64,000 nucleotides of DNA, taken from positions 35,924,240 to 35,988,239 of the forward strand of contig CM064425.1 in NCBI GenBank assembly GCA_032690845.1, read 5' to 3'. The notes beneath the pieces were generated by a model. That model saw only the letters and a list, made by a program, of their open reading frames with translations, searched no databases and was not told where the DNA came from. Below are positions 21,221 to 32,773 of this stretch, piece after piece (the first letter of the stretch is position 1; every line of letters begins with the position of its first letter). Source of the stretch: Eleusine coracana subsp. coracana. Lineage: Eukaryota; Streptophyta; Magnoliopsida; Poales; Poaceae. The position numbers and the translations under genes are program-made.

Positions 21221-22647
21221 AGCTCACAAATACGGAATAGTAAAGAGGGGGTCAAGGAATGCTCATGATTTTTTCCCGAGGCCTCGGAAGGATGGTGCGT
21301 TCCCCTAATCCTCGTGGGACCACTCCCGCCGGAGTTCTGGTCCCTCCCACCACCAATGTGGAGTTCTCGCCCATGAGCGCAATCACTCCCGGAGTGAAGA
21401 CATGGTGTGCGTCACCGCAGCCACGGGCGCTCACTAGCGATGCCCCTTTCACCGGCGGGCTCAAACCGTGTACAAACGTGTGACGGCCTTCACAACCGAT
21501 CATGATTGGCTCAATCACCGACACCTAATCGGTCTGGGTATCACCATAGGCCAAGAGTAACAACCTAGATCACACCCTCAAAGACACCCTAGCCCTAGAT
21601 GTGCATAGACACTCTTGTTACTCTCACTAGCACTCTCAAGATATGCAATATCTCCTCCTAATGCTCCTCTCTTTTCCTCTTGGCTCTCACGCAATACTCC
21701 AAGCAATTACACTAGCCAAGAGTTGTCTCCAAGACCCCAGCAACGAAGTTATATAGCCTTCCAACCTCAAACTAGTCATTGCTCCATGAAATCAGCTTCC
21801 TGGGCCAACTGACCATACAGCCCAGTTTCTCCTTGATCGCACCATCTGGTCTCCTCAGAAACGGCTCCTCCAAAGTCGTTGGCTCTCTGCCCACTGCTGA
21901 GATCGCACCTGATCATATCGTCCGGTTAGCTGACCGGACAGTCTAGTCTGTCCAACCGTCGGACAAGTCCGACACCTCGGACATCTTCGTTGGACTCCAG
22001 AGAGCTGCTTCCTCTCTCCCCTGTGCTTCACCCATACAGACCGGACCGTCCGGTCTCTATGGTCCCTAGCACAGACAGATTCCTCGCTGAGTCTTCTCTC
22101 TGGACTATCTTCTCCACTGATGACCGTACAGTCCGGTCATTCCTTGGCTGACTGTCCGGTCTCTCTGTCTAGAAGCTGAAACTTCTTGTCCTCGCTTGAA
22201 TTTATTTCCCGGCTTCTCCGATTAGCTCCTTGGCTTCTCCACTGTCATCTAGTGTCTGTGATTTCACTGAGCATCCATGCACATCACTGACTAGATATGA
22301 CCTAAGAGAAATGACATAGACCCCCTTGATAGTCTGGTTTTTCCTATGGACTCAAAGCCCTAACAACTAGACAAGTGTTCCCAACACTTGCTCCATAGCT
22401 TGTCCTTAGCCTTGATCCATATCCATCAACCCTTGGACTCCATCAAGCTCATTAAGCCTCCATGCTTGTGGTCATTGTCATCAATCGCCAAGGCAACCAT
22501 CATCTATATGATTTGTAGTAGAGTTTCAAGATGATTCCTGCATAGACAACACTCATGTAGATATTAGCCCACAATTTGATAGTTGTCATCTATCACCAAA
22601 ACTTTCATACCTTGGAGATCCAATCATCAATGGTCATGAAGCTTACA
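21221..22647 (-). mobile_element. D-family LTR fragment (D'), solo or truncated
   Basis: On the minus strand it starts TGTAAGCTTCATGACC at 22647 and is cut at 21221 by element A. It aligns with both LTRs of D. Many ACCGGAC-N-GTCCGGT-type palindromes lie at 21915-22165. The flank at 22648 is not a PPT, so this is a 5' or solo LTR. Small open frames inside are not conserved. Confidence 0.85.
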
Positions 22648-23286
22648 AGTTTATTACTAACAATTTCCACAAATGTTAGTCAATATTTGTATGCAAGTGA
22701 TTTATCCATGTATTAGAGAGAAAGCACAAGTAATTAGAGGAGGAAACACTCTCCTGGCCAATCAGAGTGCAGTACACGGATCGATGGGCCCATAAACAGA
22801 GCAAACCAACAAACCAGAAGGCCTAACATGTGGATTATCGAATAGGGACAGTAAGTCAGTGTCTAGAGAAGACTGTGACTAAGTGAGGTCAGTGGATGTT
22901 CGACCGAACACCCGTGTTCGGCCGAACAACATTGAGGCCCACTCGGCCCAGGCCTGCTCGGGGAGTCTCCCACCGCCTTTCCAAGGTTGGTTCCCCCGCT
23001 TACGGTGGCAGTTATCGCCTCCAGGAACCGCCGTTGGACCCTATATAAGGAGGGGAGTGCGTCCAGTCTCCACACAACACAAGAAGAAGATTTAGTGCTA
23101 CACTCAAAAAGGCTTTAGCACTGCCAAAGTGCTTAGAAAATAGCGAGAGAGTGAGGGGAGTTCGAGGAAGTCTCGGGCTTGTCGGCGATCTTCCTCACGC
23201 TTGTACCTCAACGGATGCTTTCCTTTTCAACGGGCACACTTAGCGGCCAATACACTGACTCAAGAAGGTCGAGGACATCGCGGAGT
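22648..23286 (+). mobile_element. LTR-like fragment with promoter (Q)
   Basis: The fragment has GTTCGACCGAAC and GTTCGGCCGAAC palindromes (near 22899-22927). A TATA box (CTATATAAGG) near 23041 is followed by a CACACAACACAAGAAGAA leader-like segment. This layout matches the U3-R part of the Athila-type LTRs here (compare 13240-13310). It is bounded by D' on the left and LTR E on the right. The parent element is not identifiable, and a non-LTR promoter cannot be excluded. Confidence 0.5.
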
Positions 23287-24072
23287 GTTGACATTTCTTA
23301 ACGTCGTCACTAAGTTTCCTTAGCAACGAAGCCAAAATTGTGTATTGGTAATCTTTAACGAATGCAGAGAGTCCGCAAGCGCACGAAGAATACCATTGTA
23401 GCATTTCACCCGGAAGTATTCAGGGTATCGTATTTGTTTTATCCCAAAGGAAGGCATATGATTGATCAGTGTAATTACCATGTTTCTAGACATTGCACAT
23501 TTAATTATAAGACAAAGTCCTCATAGGGGTAAGGATAATGATAAACATGGTAGTGGACACATAGATAGCACACTCAAGTTAGATAAATATTAGTTTAGTC
23601 GAGAAGGACAAAGAAAGAGCTAAGTTCCTATGTTGATTTTATATGTAGTTACATAGTCTACATTATATACTATTATATAGAAACAATGAAAATGCAAGAC
23701 AATCAGCTCATCACACCCTGGGCATCTGGTTTTTCCTCTGCATCACAGTATGATTCCGACCAAAAGCCTATTGCATAGCCGAACATGGGGGATTTCAAAG
23801 GATAGATAGGGGCTGTCACCACCTACTGCCTACCCCTAGCAATCCTTGGGCTACATGACAAATAATGCATTCTATTGATCTAAGCACCACTCTTACATCT
23901 CTAGAACAATACTCCTAGTCCCTTAAGCGATGGATCAAAAAAGGAGTAATCACATTTAAGTGAACACTAAGCACATGGAAATGATCTAAGTCAAACATTA
24001 GTCATGCATCATTATAATGATAAAAATAAAGACTATAGTAAGGGCTTATGTCTAACATGGTAATATAGTATG
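23287..24072 (-). mobile_element. LTR E, segment 1 (Athila-type, minus strand)
   Basis: It starts TGTTGAC on the plus strand, which is the 3' end of the LTR on the minus strand. The stretch with TCCGCAAGCGCAC, CATTTCACCCGGAAG and GGGTATCG matches the R-U5 part of the A and L LTRs. Element D interrupts it. Together with the segments at 34122-34584 and 38910-39191 it sums to about 1.53 kb, the normal LTR length of this group. Confidence 0.8.
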
Positions 24073-24077
24073 ACTAC

Positions 24078-25743
24078 TGTAAGCTTCATGACCAATGATG
24101 ATTGGATCCCCAAGGTATGAATGTTTTGGTGATAGATGACAACTATTAAATTGAAGGCTAATATCTACACGAGTGTTGTCCATGCAGTTATCATCTCTAA
24201 TATCTACTACAAATCATATGGATGATGGTTGCCTTGGCGATTGATGAGAATGACCACAAGCATAGAGGCTTGATGAGCTTGATGGAGTCCAAGGGTTGAT
24301 GAAGATGGATCAAGGCTAAGGACAAGCTATAGAGCAAGTGTTGGGAACACTTGTCTAGTTGTTAGGGCTTTGAGTCCATAGAAAAAACCGGACTATCAAG
24401 GGGGTCATTTCTCTTAGGTCATGTCTAGTCGGTGATGTGCAAGGATGCTCAGTGAAATTACAGGCACTAGGTGACAGTGGAGAAGCCAAGGAGCTGTTCG
24501 GAGAAGCCGGGAAACGAAGTCAAGCGAGGACGAGGAGTTTCAGCTTCTGTACGTAGTGACCGGATAGAGAGGTCAGTGGAGACCGGACTGTACGGTCACT
24601 AGGAGACCAAAGAGAAGTCTGCGAAGAAGTCTGTCACCACGAAGACCTGTAGAGTCTGGATCATCCGGTCTACAGATCGGATGGTCCGGTCTATATGGAG
24701 GTTGCTCGGGACAGAGAAGTGCAGAAATGGATGCTCTCTAGAATGGAGAGAGAATGTGCAGACCGGACGGTCCGATCTACGGTCAGTACAGGAGGTTCCA
24801 GGCACAACAAAGCCAACGGCTCTAGGAGCCGTTCCAGGAGTGACCAGACAATCCGGTCAGGCAGTGACCGGACAGTCTGGTCAGTGTGTCTAGAAAGGCA
24901 ATCTCGTGAAGCAACGGCTAGTTGGAGGTTGGAAGCCTATATAACTTCATTGCTGGGGTCTTAGAGACCTCTCTTGTCTAGTGGAATCGCTTGGAGCATA
25001 TGGTGAGAGCCAAGACAAAAAGAGAGGAGCACTAGGAGGAGATATTGCATATCTTGAGAGTGCCAATGAGAGTAACTTGAGCATCTTGCACATCTAAGGC
25101 TAGGGTGTCCTTGAGGGTTTGATCTAGGTTGTTACTCTTGGTCTATGGTGAGACCTACATCGGTTAGGTGTCGGTGATCGAGCCTATTGTGATTGGTTAT
25201 GAAGTCCATCACATGTTTGTACCTGGTTTAAGCACGCCAGTGAAAGGGGCATCGCTAGTGAGCACCCGTGTCGGCTCAGGAGTCTGGCAAGTTCTCAAGG
25301 GAGGCAAGCTTGTGCCTTGGTGGCAGTAGTGATGCGCACCATGTCTTCACTCTGGGAGTGATTGTGGGCTCGTGGGCGAGAACTCCATATTAGTGGCGGG
25401 AGCGATCGACACTCCGGCGGGAGTGGTCCAAAGAGGATTAGGGGAAGACGCCATCCTTCCGAGACCTCGGGAAAAAAATCATGAGCATTCCTTGATCCTC
25501 TCTTTACTATTCTGCACTTGTGTGCTCTAGTGAGTAGGTTGATTTGTGGCTTTCATAGGCTAGTGTGTTTAGCTTCCGCATTCGCTCTCATCATGAACAC
25601 TAGAATGTGTATGGTCTTGGCCTTCTAGAACTGTTAGGTTGTAAGGATTGCTAGGTGCTAGTGGTGTGAATTGAAGTATTCTGATTCGTGCTCGGCTTAC
25701 CGATTCACCCCCCCCCCCTCTCGGTATGCCTTCGAACCTTTCA
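24078..25743 (+). mobile_element. 5' LTR of element D, 1,666 bp
   Basis: It begins TGTAAGCTTCATG and ends CGAACCTTTCA, followed by the PBS. Palindromes of the ACCGGAC-N-GTCCGGT type cluster at 24555-24890. A poly-C run lies at about 25706-25718. Confidence 0.88.
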
Positions 25744-25745
25744 AG

Positions 25746-25757
25746 TTGTATCAGAGC
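25746..25757 (+). other. Primer binding site of element D (tRNA-iMet type)
   Basis: TTGTATCAGAGC differs at one base from the tRNA-iMet PBS TGGTATCAGAGC and lies two bases after the LTR end. Confidence 0.8.
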
Positions 25758-25796
25758 CAAGTGCTCATCTTTGAGGCTTCACCGCCTTGAGTAAGG

Positions 25797-27816
25797 ATGA
25801 CGAGACAGGTGGGGAGTGTTCCCATATTCAATGGGGAGGACTACGGGTATTGGAAGGCTTGTATGCAAGCCTACCTGGAGTCCCTTGATCCAGAGATATG
25901 GATGGTGACCCAAGAGTCTGATGCGGATGTGAACCTGCTTGAACCTGATTTCATTAAGAACAATGCTAAGGCCAAGAATGCTTTGTTTGCATGCATAACT
26001 AAGGATGTCTTTGCTCGATTGGATGCTTGTTCGACAGCACATGGTATCTCGATTGAGATTGAAGGTCTCCATGAGGGTACTAGTGATGTCAAAGAGGAAA
26101 GATACTATATGCTGAAGAACAAGTATGATAACTTCACTAGATTGCCACATGAGAGAGCTAACATTGTTTATTCTCACTTTTGATGTACTAGTGGAGGAGA
26201 TCAATACTCTTAGGGATGACTTCAAGCTCAAGCCTGTTGAGGTGATAAGAAGATTCTTGAGGCTATTCAAGGACCCCAAGTATGAGTCCATCATCACCTT
26301 CACCTTGCAAGGTGACCTGAAGACCAAGACCATGAAGGAAGTACTTGACAAGATCACTGCTTTTGAGAGCTATCAGTTGGGTATGGATGATCCTCAACCA
26401 TCCAACCTTGGTCTTCAAGCCGAGAAGCAAGAGCCTATCAAGAGCAAGAAGAGCAAGAAGAAGGCAGTCTCTGAAGATGATGATGATGATGAAGATGACT
26501 TGAGTGAGGACTTGACTCTTCTCATGAAGAAAACGAGGACCTTCAAGAATAAGTTTTCTTCCAAGTCCAAGGGCAAGTGCTTCAACTGTGGATCTAAGAA
26601 CCACTTTGTTCGAGATTGTCCCAAGCCACAGAAAGAAGCCTCCAAGTCCTAAGACTCAAGTGATGATGAAGAAGAAGAAGATCCCAAAGCCAAGCACAAG
26701 AAGAAGAGGTACTTCAACAAGGACAATATCAAAAGCAAAGGCAAAGCTCAAGACCACAAAAAAAAAGTTCTCACGCAAGGCACTTGTTGGAGAATTGACA
26801 AGTGACAACTCGAGTGACACATCCTCTTCCTCAAGCGATGATGAAGAAGTGGCCGGCCTAGCCATGATCAAGACCACATTTCCACGAGCTCTACCTCCAC
26901 CTCCCACATGCCTTATGGCCACGAGCCAACTTGGGGAGAGTGAGGATGAGAGCAGTGATGACAGCGATGATGAGGAGCTCTCCTGCACTGAGCATTGGAG
27001 TATGCTTGAGCAAGCCCGCGACATCACCATCATGAAATCAAAATGTTGGATGTGGTAAGAAAAGAGTGTAAGATGGCTAAGGACCATGTTGGTGAGCTTG
27101 AGAGTGAGCTCAAGGACCTTGTCACATCTCATGAGGCCCTAAACAAGAGTTATGACAAACTCAAGGGTGATGATGTAGAGCTACGTGTGAAGTACGAGGC
27201 CCTTGAACTTACTTTTGAGGCCATCAATGTTGATAACCATGCCTCTCCCTCCTCTAGTTCATCAAAGAGTGATGGTTCTACTATGTGTGATGAACTAACC
27301 ACCTCGATCAAAGTTTCTTCTCTTGAGCCATTTGTTTTGGAGGAATATCACAAGCTCAAGGAAGAGAGGAAGATGGTGATGGATGGCTTCGATAGGCTCA
27401 CACGAGGTAGAGCCATCCACAAGGAGATTCTTGGGAGAAACCTTGTGAACAATGTCTCCCACCGGGGACTTGGCTCATATCCAGACGCCATTGAGATCAT
27501 CGGGACAAGTGACTCCATCCCTGCATGGATCAAACCCCTACTTATCGATGACTACTATTGCGAGAGGTGTTGCAAGGATGGCCACACCATCAAGGATTAT
27601 CCTATGGTGAGAAGTTCCATTGTATTGCCTAACGCTAACTTGTTCCATGATAACACACATTTCAAGCTTTTTCGGAACAAGGATGGCAAGGTGAAAGCAA
27701 AGGCTTTAGGACCACCAAACAAGACGAGAAAGGTCAAGAGCATATGGGTGCCTAGGTGCATTGTTGATCTTGAGAGGTCAATGAAGTACAAGTGGGTGCC
27801 TAAGAACAAGACCTAG
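25797..27816 (+). pseudogene. Copia-type gag of element D
   Basis: The start MTRQVGSVPIFNGEDYGYWK is typical of UBN2/DUF4219 gag of plant copia elements. The frame shifts near 26160; the next piece holds LKPVEVIRRFLRLF, an acidic run and a zinc knuckle (CFNCGSKNHFVRDC). A TAA follows at 26650, then frameshifts near an A-run at about 26760 and near 27035. The last piece (27043-27816) has a coiled-coil start and a second, degenerate knuckle (CERCCKDGHTIKDY). It ends WVPKNKT. No protease or integrase follows. Confidence 0.8.
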
Positions 27817-28930
27817 AAGATGGTGGTGGTGGTGGACCAGGAGCTTACTTGAAGATCAAATGAAGTTCACCACAAGTGACATGGACCTCAATGACATATC
27901 TACTCATGAGGGAGGTAATCATGTTAGTTCTTGCTAGTTGTAGTGTGTTCTTTCTTCTCTTGCATTGCATGGTAACTAGGACTCCTTTGTGACTAGTATG
28001 TTTTGCATCCATGCATGTGTAAATAATTAAAAAGAAAAACACATAAACAATAGTCAATGTCTAACCCACTGAAGATAGCTATAAGCAAGGGGGAGTGCTT
28101 GAGATGGTGGTTTGGCTTCTCTTAAGGCAAGGGTATGGCTTATAGTGAGTAAGCTTGAGAGAGGTTCAAACTTCACATTGTTAGGTTTCCTTTGTGTCTT
28201 GTTTAATATTGCTTGCATTCACATGGCATGCTTACATTCATTGCATATGTAAAATGCTTGTTGCATGCATCATATAGGAAACACAAAGGAGGCTTGTCAC
28301 ATTAGAACATATTTGTGCCTCATGATCTATATGAGATTACATCTTCGCAAGTGTGACCAAAGGAAAGGATTGTGCTTCATGCCCATTGAGCCAGCTCTTA
28401 TGAACTCCGAGGTTAAATCCACTCGTGCGGTTCATGGACTAAGGCTCATACATACCCATTTGGCTCTTATTTGTTTTGGTTCTTATTTTCTCGATTCTTC
28501 TTTTGGCATTTGTGAAAATTATAAGACCATAAAGAGCCACTATTTGAAAACGAGTGTTTGAGAGTTCCCTTCATGCACCAAGTGCAATGTTTAATTGGGT
28601 GTTGAGTGAGGGCACTTGGAAATTGGAGAAATTCCTTCAATCTATGAAATTTCTGGTAGAGACCATACAGTCCAATCTTCGGACGGTATAGTCCGGTTAG
28701 TGCCCACAAGCACAGTGTTCTAGAGAGTTTGGTCATAGAGACCGGACAGAACGGTCCTAGTGACCGGATCGTCCGGTCTGTATGGAGAGTCAGCAGACCC
28801 AGAACAGGCAGGACTATCCGTTCCAAAGACCGTACTATCCGGTCACTATGCTTGAAACGCGTAATGCACTTCAATCTATGACTGATGATTCGTTCCTCAT
28901 TGAATCTCGGTCGTTGATCTTATTCTGACC
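27817..28930 (+). other. Noncoding interior of D with U3-like palindromes at 28655-28860
   Basis: No conserved ORF is seen. A purine tract CAAGGGGGAGTGCTTGAG is at about 28086. From 28655 to 28860 there are several ACCGGAC/GTCCGGT-type palindromes, the same motif that fills the U3 of the D LTR. They lie just upstream of the ORF2 leader. Confidence 0.6.
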
Positions 28931-29825
28931 TAGGTAAAAAATTGGGAGACTTATTTTCTTCCTTGTTCTCGCCTTCAACACCGAGTTCACGCTCACGCTG
29001 CCGAACCTCTGTTGACTTCAACGCCACCGCGCCCGCTGAGCCTGCCACCGCCGACCTCGCCCTATCATGCGCACCGCCCCACCGCTGCCCCCTCACCTGC
29101 CCGCTCGCATGCTCGCCTGCTGTTGCGAACCCTAGCGCTGCTGCCTCCAGGTGCGTCGCACGCCTACACTGCTGCCGCCGCCGCTTGCCGTGTCTCATCG
29201 CCGCACGCCTCGCCGATGATGTCGCCAGTGCTGCCTGCACCTCCTGATGTGCGCGTGCACAGCAGCACACTAGAGCCGAGCTCCACTAGAGATTAGAGAA
29301 GGGCTTGCCCCCTTCCTCCACCTCCATTGCTGGCAACCCCAAGTTTCAAGCTTTTCGGCGAACGGTCGCGCGTTCTTCAGTGTTCGGCTTCGATTCTTCC
29401 TCCAGGGTATCGTATTATCTTCCCATTCATCGTTTATATCCTAATTATCAAGCAATTTCTAAATTGATGCAATTTGATTAATTGCCCATGTTTAGTTACA
29501 CTAATTAGGTAATTAGCTCAACCTAGGTTACAATTAATTCCATGCCCATCTGTTAATTGCAATTCTAGGGTTTGTCTCTCATTTAGTCTGTAGCTAGATT
29601 TATTGCCTATTATTTGACTGCACACTAGATGACTCACACCAGCCACATATAGTCGATCATCACTGTTGTCACATTGTCTCATTTGTCTAGTGATCATGTC
29701 CTTCATTTAGTGCTAGGATTTCTATTGCACTTTCTTACCTAGCAGTGCTTTGCTCGTAGATTTATATAGGTTCTATACTTATCCTGTTTATACCTACGTG
29801 CGTGCAGTGACACTTGATAGTAGAG
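28931..29825 (+). other. ORF2 leader of D with GC-rich part and intron-like part
   Basis: 28980-29290 is strongly C-rich with open frames of low complexity (Pro/Ala/Ser/Cys), probably untranslated. An intron-like AT-rich stretch runs from a possible donor near 29405 (CAGGGTATCG) to a good acceptor-like GTGCGTGCAG near 29808. ORF2 starts 18 bases or so later. Splicing is inferred only. Confidence 0.45.
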
Positions 29826-32146
29826 ATGGCAGGATCAGGTCAGGACAAGGGCAAGGGCAAGATGCTAGAGAAGCCCAAGAGCAGGAAGAGGACCAGGCTA
29901 GACCTGGAGTCAGAGAGAGCCAGACGGGTGGCCAGATACTTGGATGCTATGGAGACTTCCCGCGGAACACTAGGGACACGATTGATCATTGAGCAGAGAA
30001 AGGACACTCAGGGCCTAATAGCAGGAGGAGGACACTAGCTTTGGCTACAGGAGTTGTACTAGCACTGTGGCCGTAGGGTACTCTGACTTCTCGTCAGGAG
30101 TGGTCGTCGAGACCTTCATAATAGAGATCCTCCAGGCAGCAGGAGGAGTCCGAGGGGTCTAAGGAGTGTGAGGAGGAGGAGACTAAGCAGCCAGCACAGA
30201 TTGTACCCTAGAGGACAGCTCACCGGACAAGAGACTTGTAGTGCACCAGGAGGATGCAGAGACTCGTAGCAGCAGCCGGAGAGGGAGGCATACTTAAAAT
30301 TCTTGCTAAGGATCTTAAGGCGAGCTGTCTCATCTCCTTCGAGCACTGGATTCTAATCCCCAGGGACCCTGCTGCAGGACAGAGGTAGTGGACAGGCGTC
30401 TGGAGGAGGATAGGAGAGGGTCTAAGATGCTATCTTGCCAGTAACGGCAAGGCTGGATTTTTTGTGCCGCAACAGTACATGACTTACCCAGCCATGAGGA
30501 GGGCCAAAGGCACCGACATGGAGCAATACTTCACGTACTTGCCAGGACTACCAGAGTTAGTCAGTGCTGCATACAGATACAGAGAGCACATTGTCATGGA
30601 GTTCTACGCTACACTTTAGGTAGCCAACGATCGCTCAGAGATCTGGTTCCTATACAGAGTAGAGCCCCAGCGTTTGACCCGGGAGGACCTTATAGCTGCA
30701 CTAGGGCTCCTTGCTTTAGACTTGCAGCTTTACAGGATCGCCTTTGGGACTTTCGCTCCACCCCGCAGACCATAGGGAGGGATGCTACCTTAAGATGAGA
30801 TGGTGTCAGTCATCTTTCCACCATCACACACCCCAGGATTTGAAAGAGGCCCTACGAGACTCACCTCATAGGCGAAGGTGGTCAGAGCGATAGTCACAAG
30901 GATTATCATCCATCGGTCTGGATATAGAGAGGAATTCACACTTCTTCACCAGTGGGCAGTGGCAGCTATCCTGAGGAGACAACACTTCGACTTGGCAGAT
31001 CTGATGATAGTTGAGATGGAGGAGGTGATTTCTGAGAGAGTTGGAGGGAAAGACCTAGTCTACGGGCCGTACATTTGCTACCTTATGAGGAGACTAGGGC
31101 TTGTGATTGAGGAGTAGTACAAGGCGTTCCCTGAGGTGACCACCAGCTACTCACTTCGAGTCCCTAGGGTATCGCAATCAGCCTCGAGTCAGCAGACGAG
31201 AGAGGAGGAGCACGAGTCACCGCCAGTCACTCACGAGCAGGCCGCTCATCCAGAGATGGTGGTTCTTGAGTCAGCTAGCACTAGAGCTCCACCCGATCCA
31301 GTAGTGTTAGAGATAGATCACGCAGCCTCCATAACAGTGCTTGTAGGATGCCTGGGTGACTTCATCCAGAGCTTAGCTGAGGAGAGACGACAGATTATGG
31401 AGGTGATCAGAGGACAGGTAGAGCTCCAGAGACAGCAGATGGCACTGGTGACCACACTTGTGACAGAGATGGCAGAGCTCACCCATAGACAGGCTAGCCA
31501 GCAGCCAGGACCTTCTTCTTTCCCACAGTTTCAGCCTCTGCAGACACAGTCAGGACCCTTCACTGCTATGATGATAGCCCAGACCAGTGGTTTGTCATCA
31601 CACTCAGGAGTGTTACCGACAGGGGGAGTCGGACAGACTTTCTCACCGCTCAGTTCTTCCCCGTGTCTGCCTTCTTAGTCTCTACGTTGTTCTCTTCTCC
31701 AGTCGAGTTATAGCATCGCAGTTGACAGTACCCTCCACCTCCCAGCAGCAACCACCAGTCAGGAGTCTATTTCCAGATATAGTGCACACTTCTCGAGCAG
31801 ACTCTTAGACAGCCCCAGAGACAGCTATAGCCCCACCTTCTTGTGCTAAGATTCCACTCTTGTCACACCTCAGGTAGCAGAGGATCTTGTCCACTGTGGA
31901 TTCACTCAGGAGGATGTGGATGACCTTGCTCTTCTTCAGGCGACAGTTGTTGAGGAGACATTCATAGTGCCACCAGCAGGGCAGGATAGAAGGTCTGAGT
32001 TACCAATAGACCTTGAGTACTTTGAGCAGTTGGATGCTCTGGTGATGCAGGCTCAGAGAGAGCACCAGGACCCAGCACAGGAGCAGCCTAGAGCAGATCC
32101 TACACAGGACGTCGCTGCACCACTTCCTTCGACCACGAGCGCTTAG
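29826..32146 (+). pseudogene. ORF2 of element D, similar to the plant putative transposon protein found in retroelements
   Basis: The start MAGSGQDKGKGKMLEKPKSR is basic. The body, read across several stops and frameshifts, has segments such as VMEFYATL, IWFLYRVEPQRLTREDL, LLHQWAVAAILRRQHFDLADLMI and LVYGPYICYLMRRLGL. Their order resembles the plant putative transposon protein family (VEFYA..., ...YG..IT.I...). A long Gln/Pro/Ser-rich C-terminus with a coiled coil (31340-31500) follows, ending STTSA at 32146. In related elements this ORF sits after pol or in env position. Its function is unknown. Confidence 0.6.
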
Positions 32147-32773
32147 TTGTTTTTTTTTCCTCTTTTTGGTACTTGTTGCCAAAGGGGAGAAGTCATAGGT
32201 CTAGGGGGAGTGGGAGTGTGATCCTGTGCGATCGAGAGTCAGTAGCATGTATCTAGGGGGAGCATACGTGTACATTGGTTTTTTTGGAGTTAGATATATT
32301 TGGATCTTATTTTGATGGATTTATCGATGTTCATGGATTTTGATGAGTCAAGTTTTTTTCATTCGCTAGTGTTTGACTCGTCATAATCTCACTTGGTTTA
32401 TTTTCATATGCAATGCTTTGTTTTTCTTTATTTATCTTGTTTGCCTGTGTATGATGCCTTGGTGATGATTGCTTGTTTCTAATTCCTATGCATTGCCATG
32501 CTATCCTGTTGCATATCATCATTCATGTTTTGCATTGCATGTTCTTATGCTATCTTTAATATCCTATCATGACATGCATGCATTATCATCTACAGTGTGC
32601 TTCTCTTTTCATTCTCTTAGCTCTTGATGATGCTTGATTGAGTAGGACCTTGTTTGTTCTTTGCTTATGCTTTTGAGGTTCGTCTTGATCATCTGTAGCT
32701 CTTTTAGCCTTGTTGTTTCTTGATAAGATTATGTTAAGTAGTGGTTGTCATCAATCACCAAAAAGGTGGAGAT
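32147..32773 (+). other. 3' untranslated interior of D and PPT
   Basis: This is a T-rich noncoding stretch with purine tracts CCAAAGGGGAGAAG (about 32178) and CTAGGGGGAGTGGGAG (about 32200). The terminal PPT AAAAAGGTGGAGAT ends at 32773. No ORF is supported. Confidence 0.7.

Noticed and set aside
25706..25718. Poly-C runs here and at 34082-34096 as possible structural motif
   Set aside because: Same site in both LTRs of D and variable in length, as expected for a simple repeat prone to slippage.
28942..29296. GC-rich open frames of about 100 codons
   Set aside because: Low-complexity Pro/Ala/Ser/Cys in two frames at once, in a C-rich leader; no domain and no conserved start, so read as untranslated leader of D ORF2.
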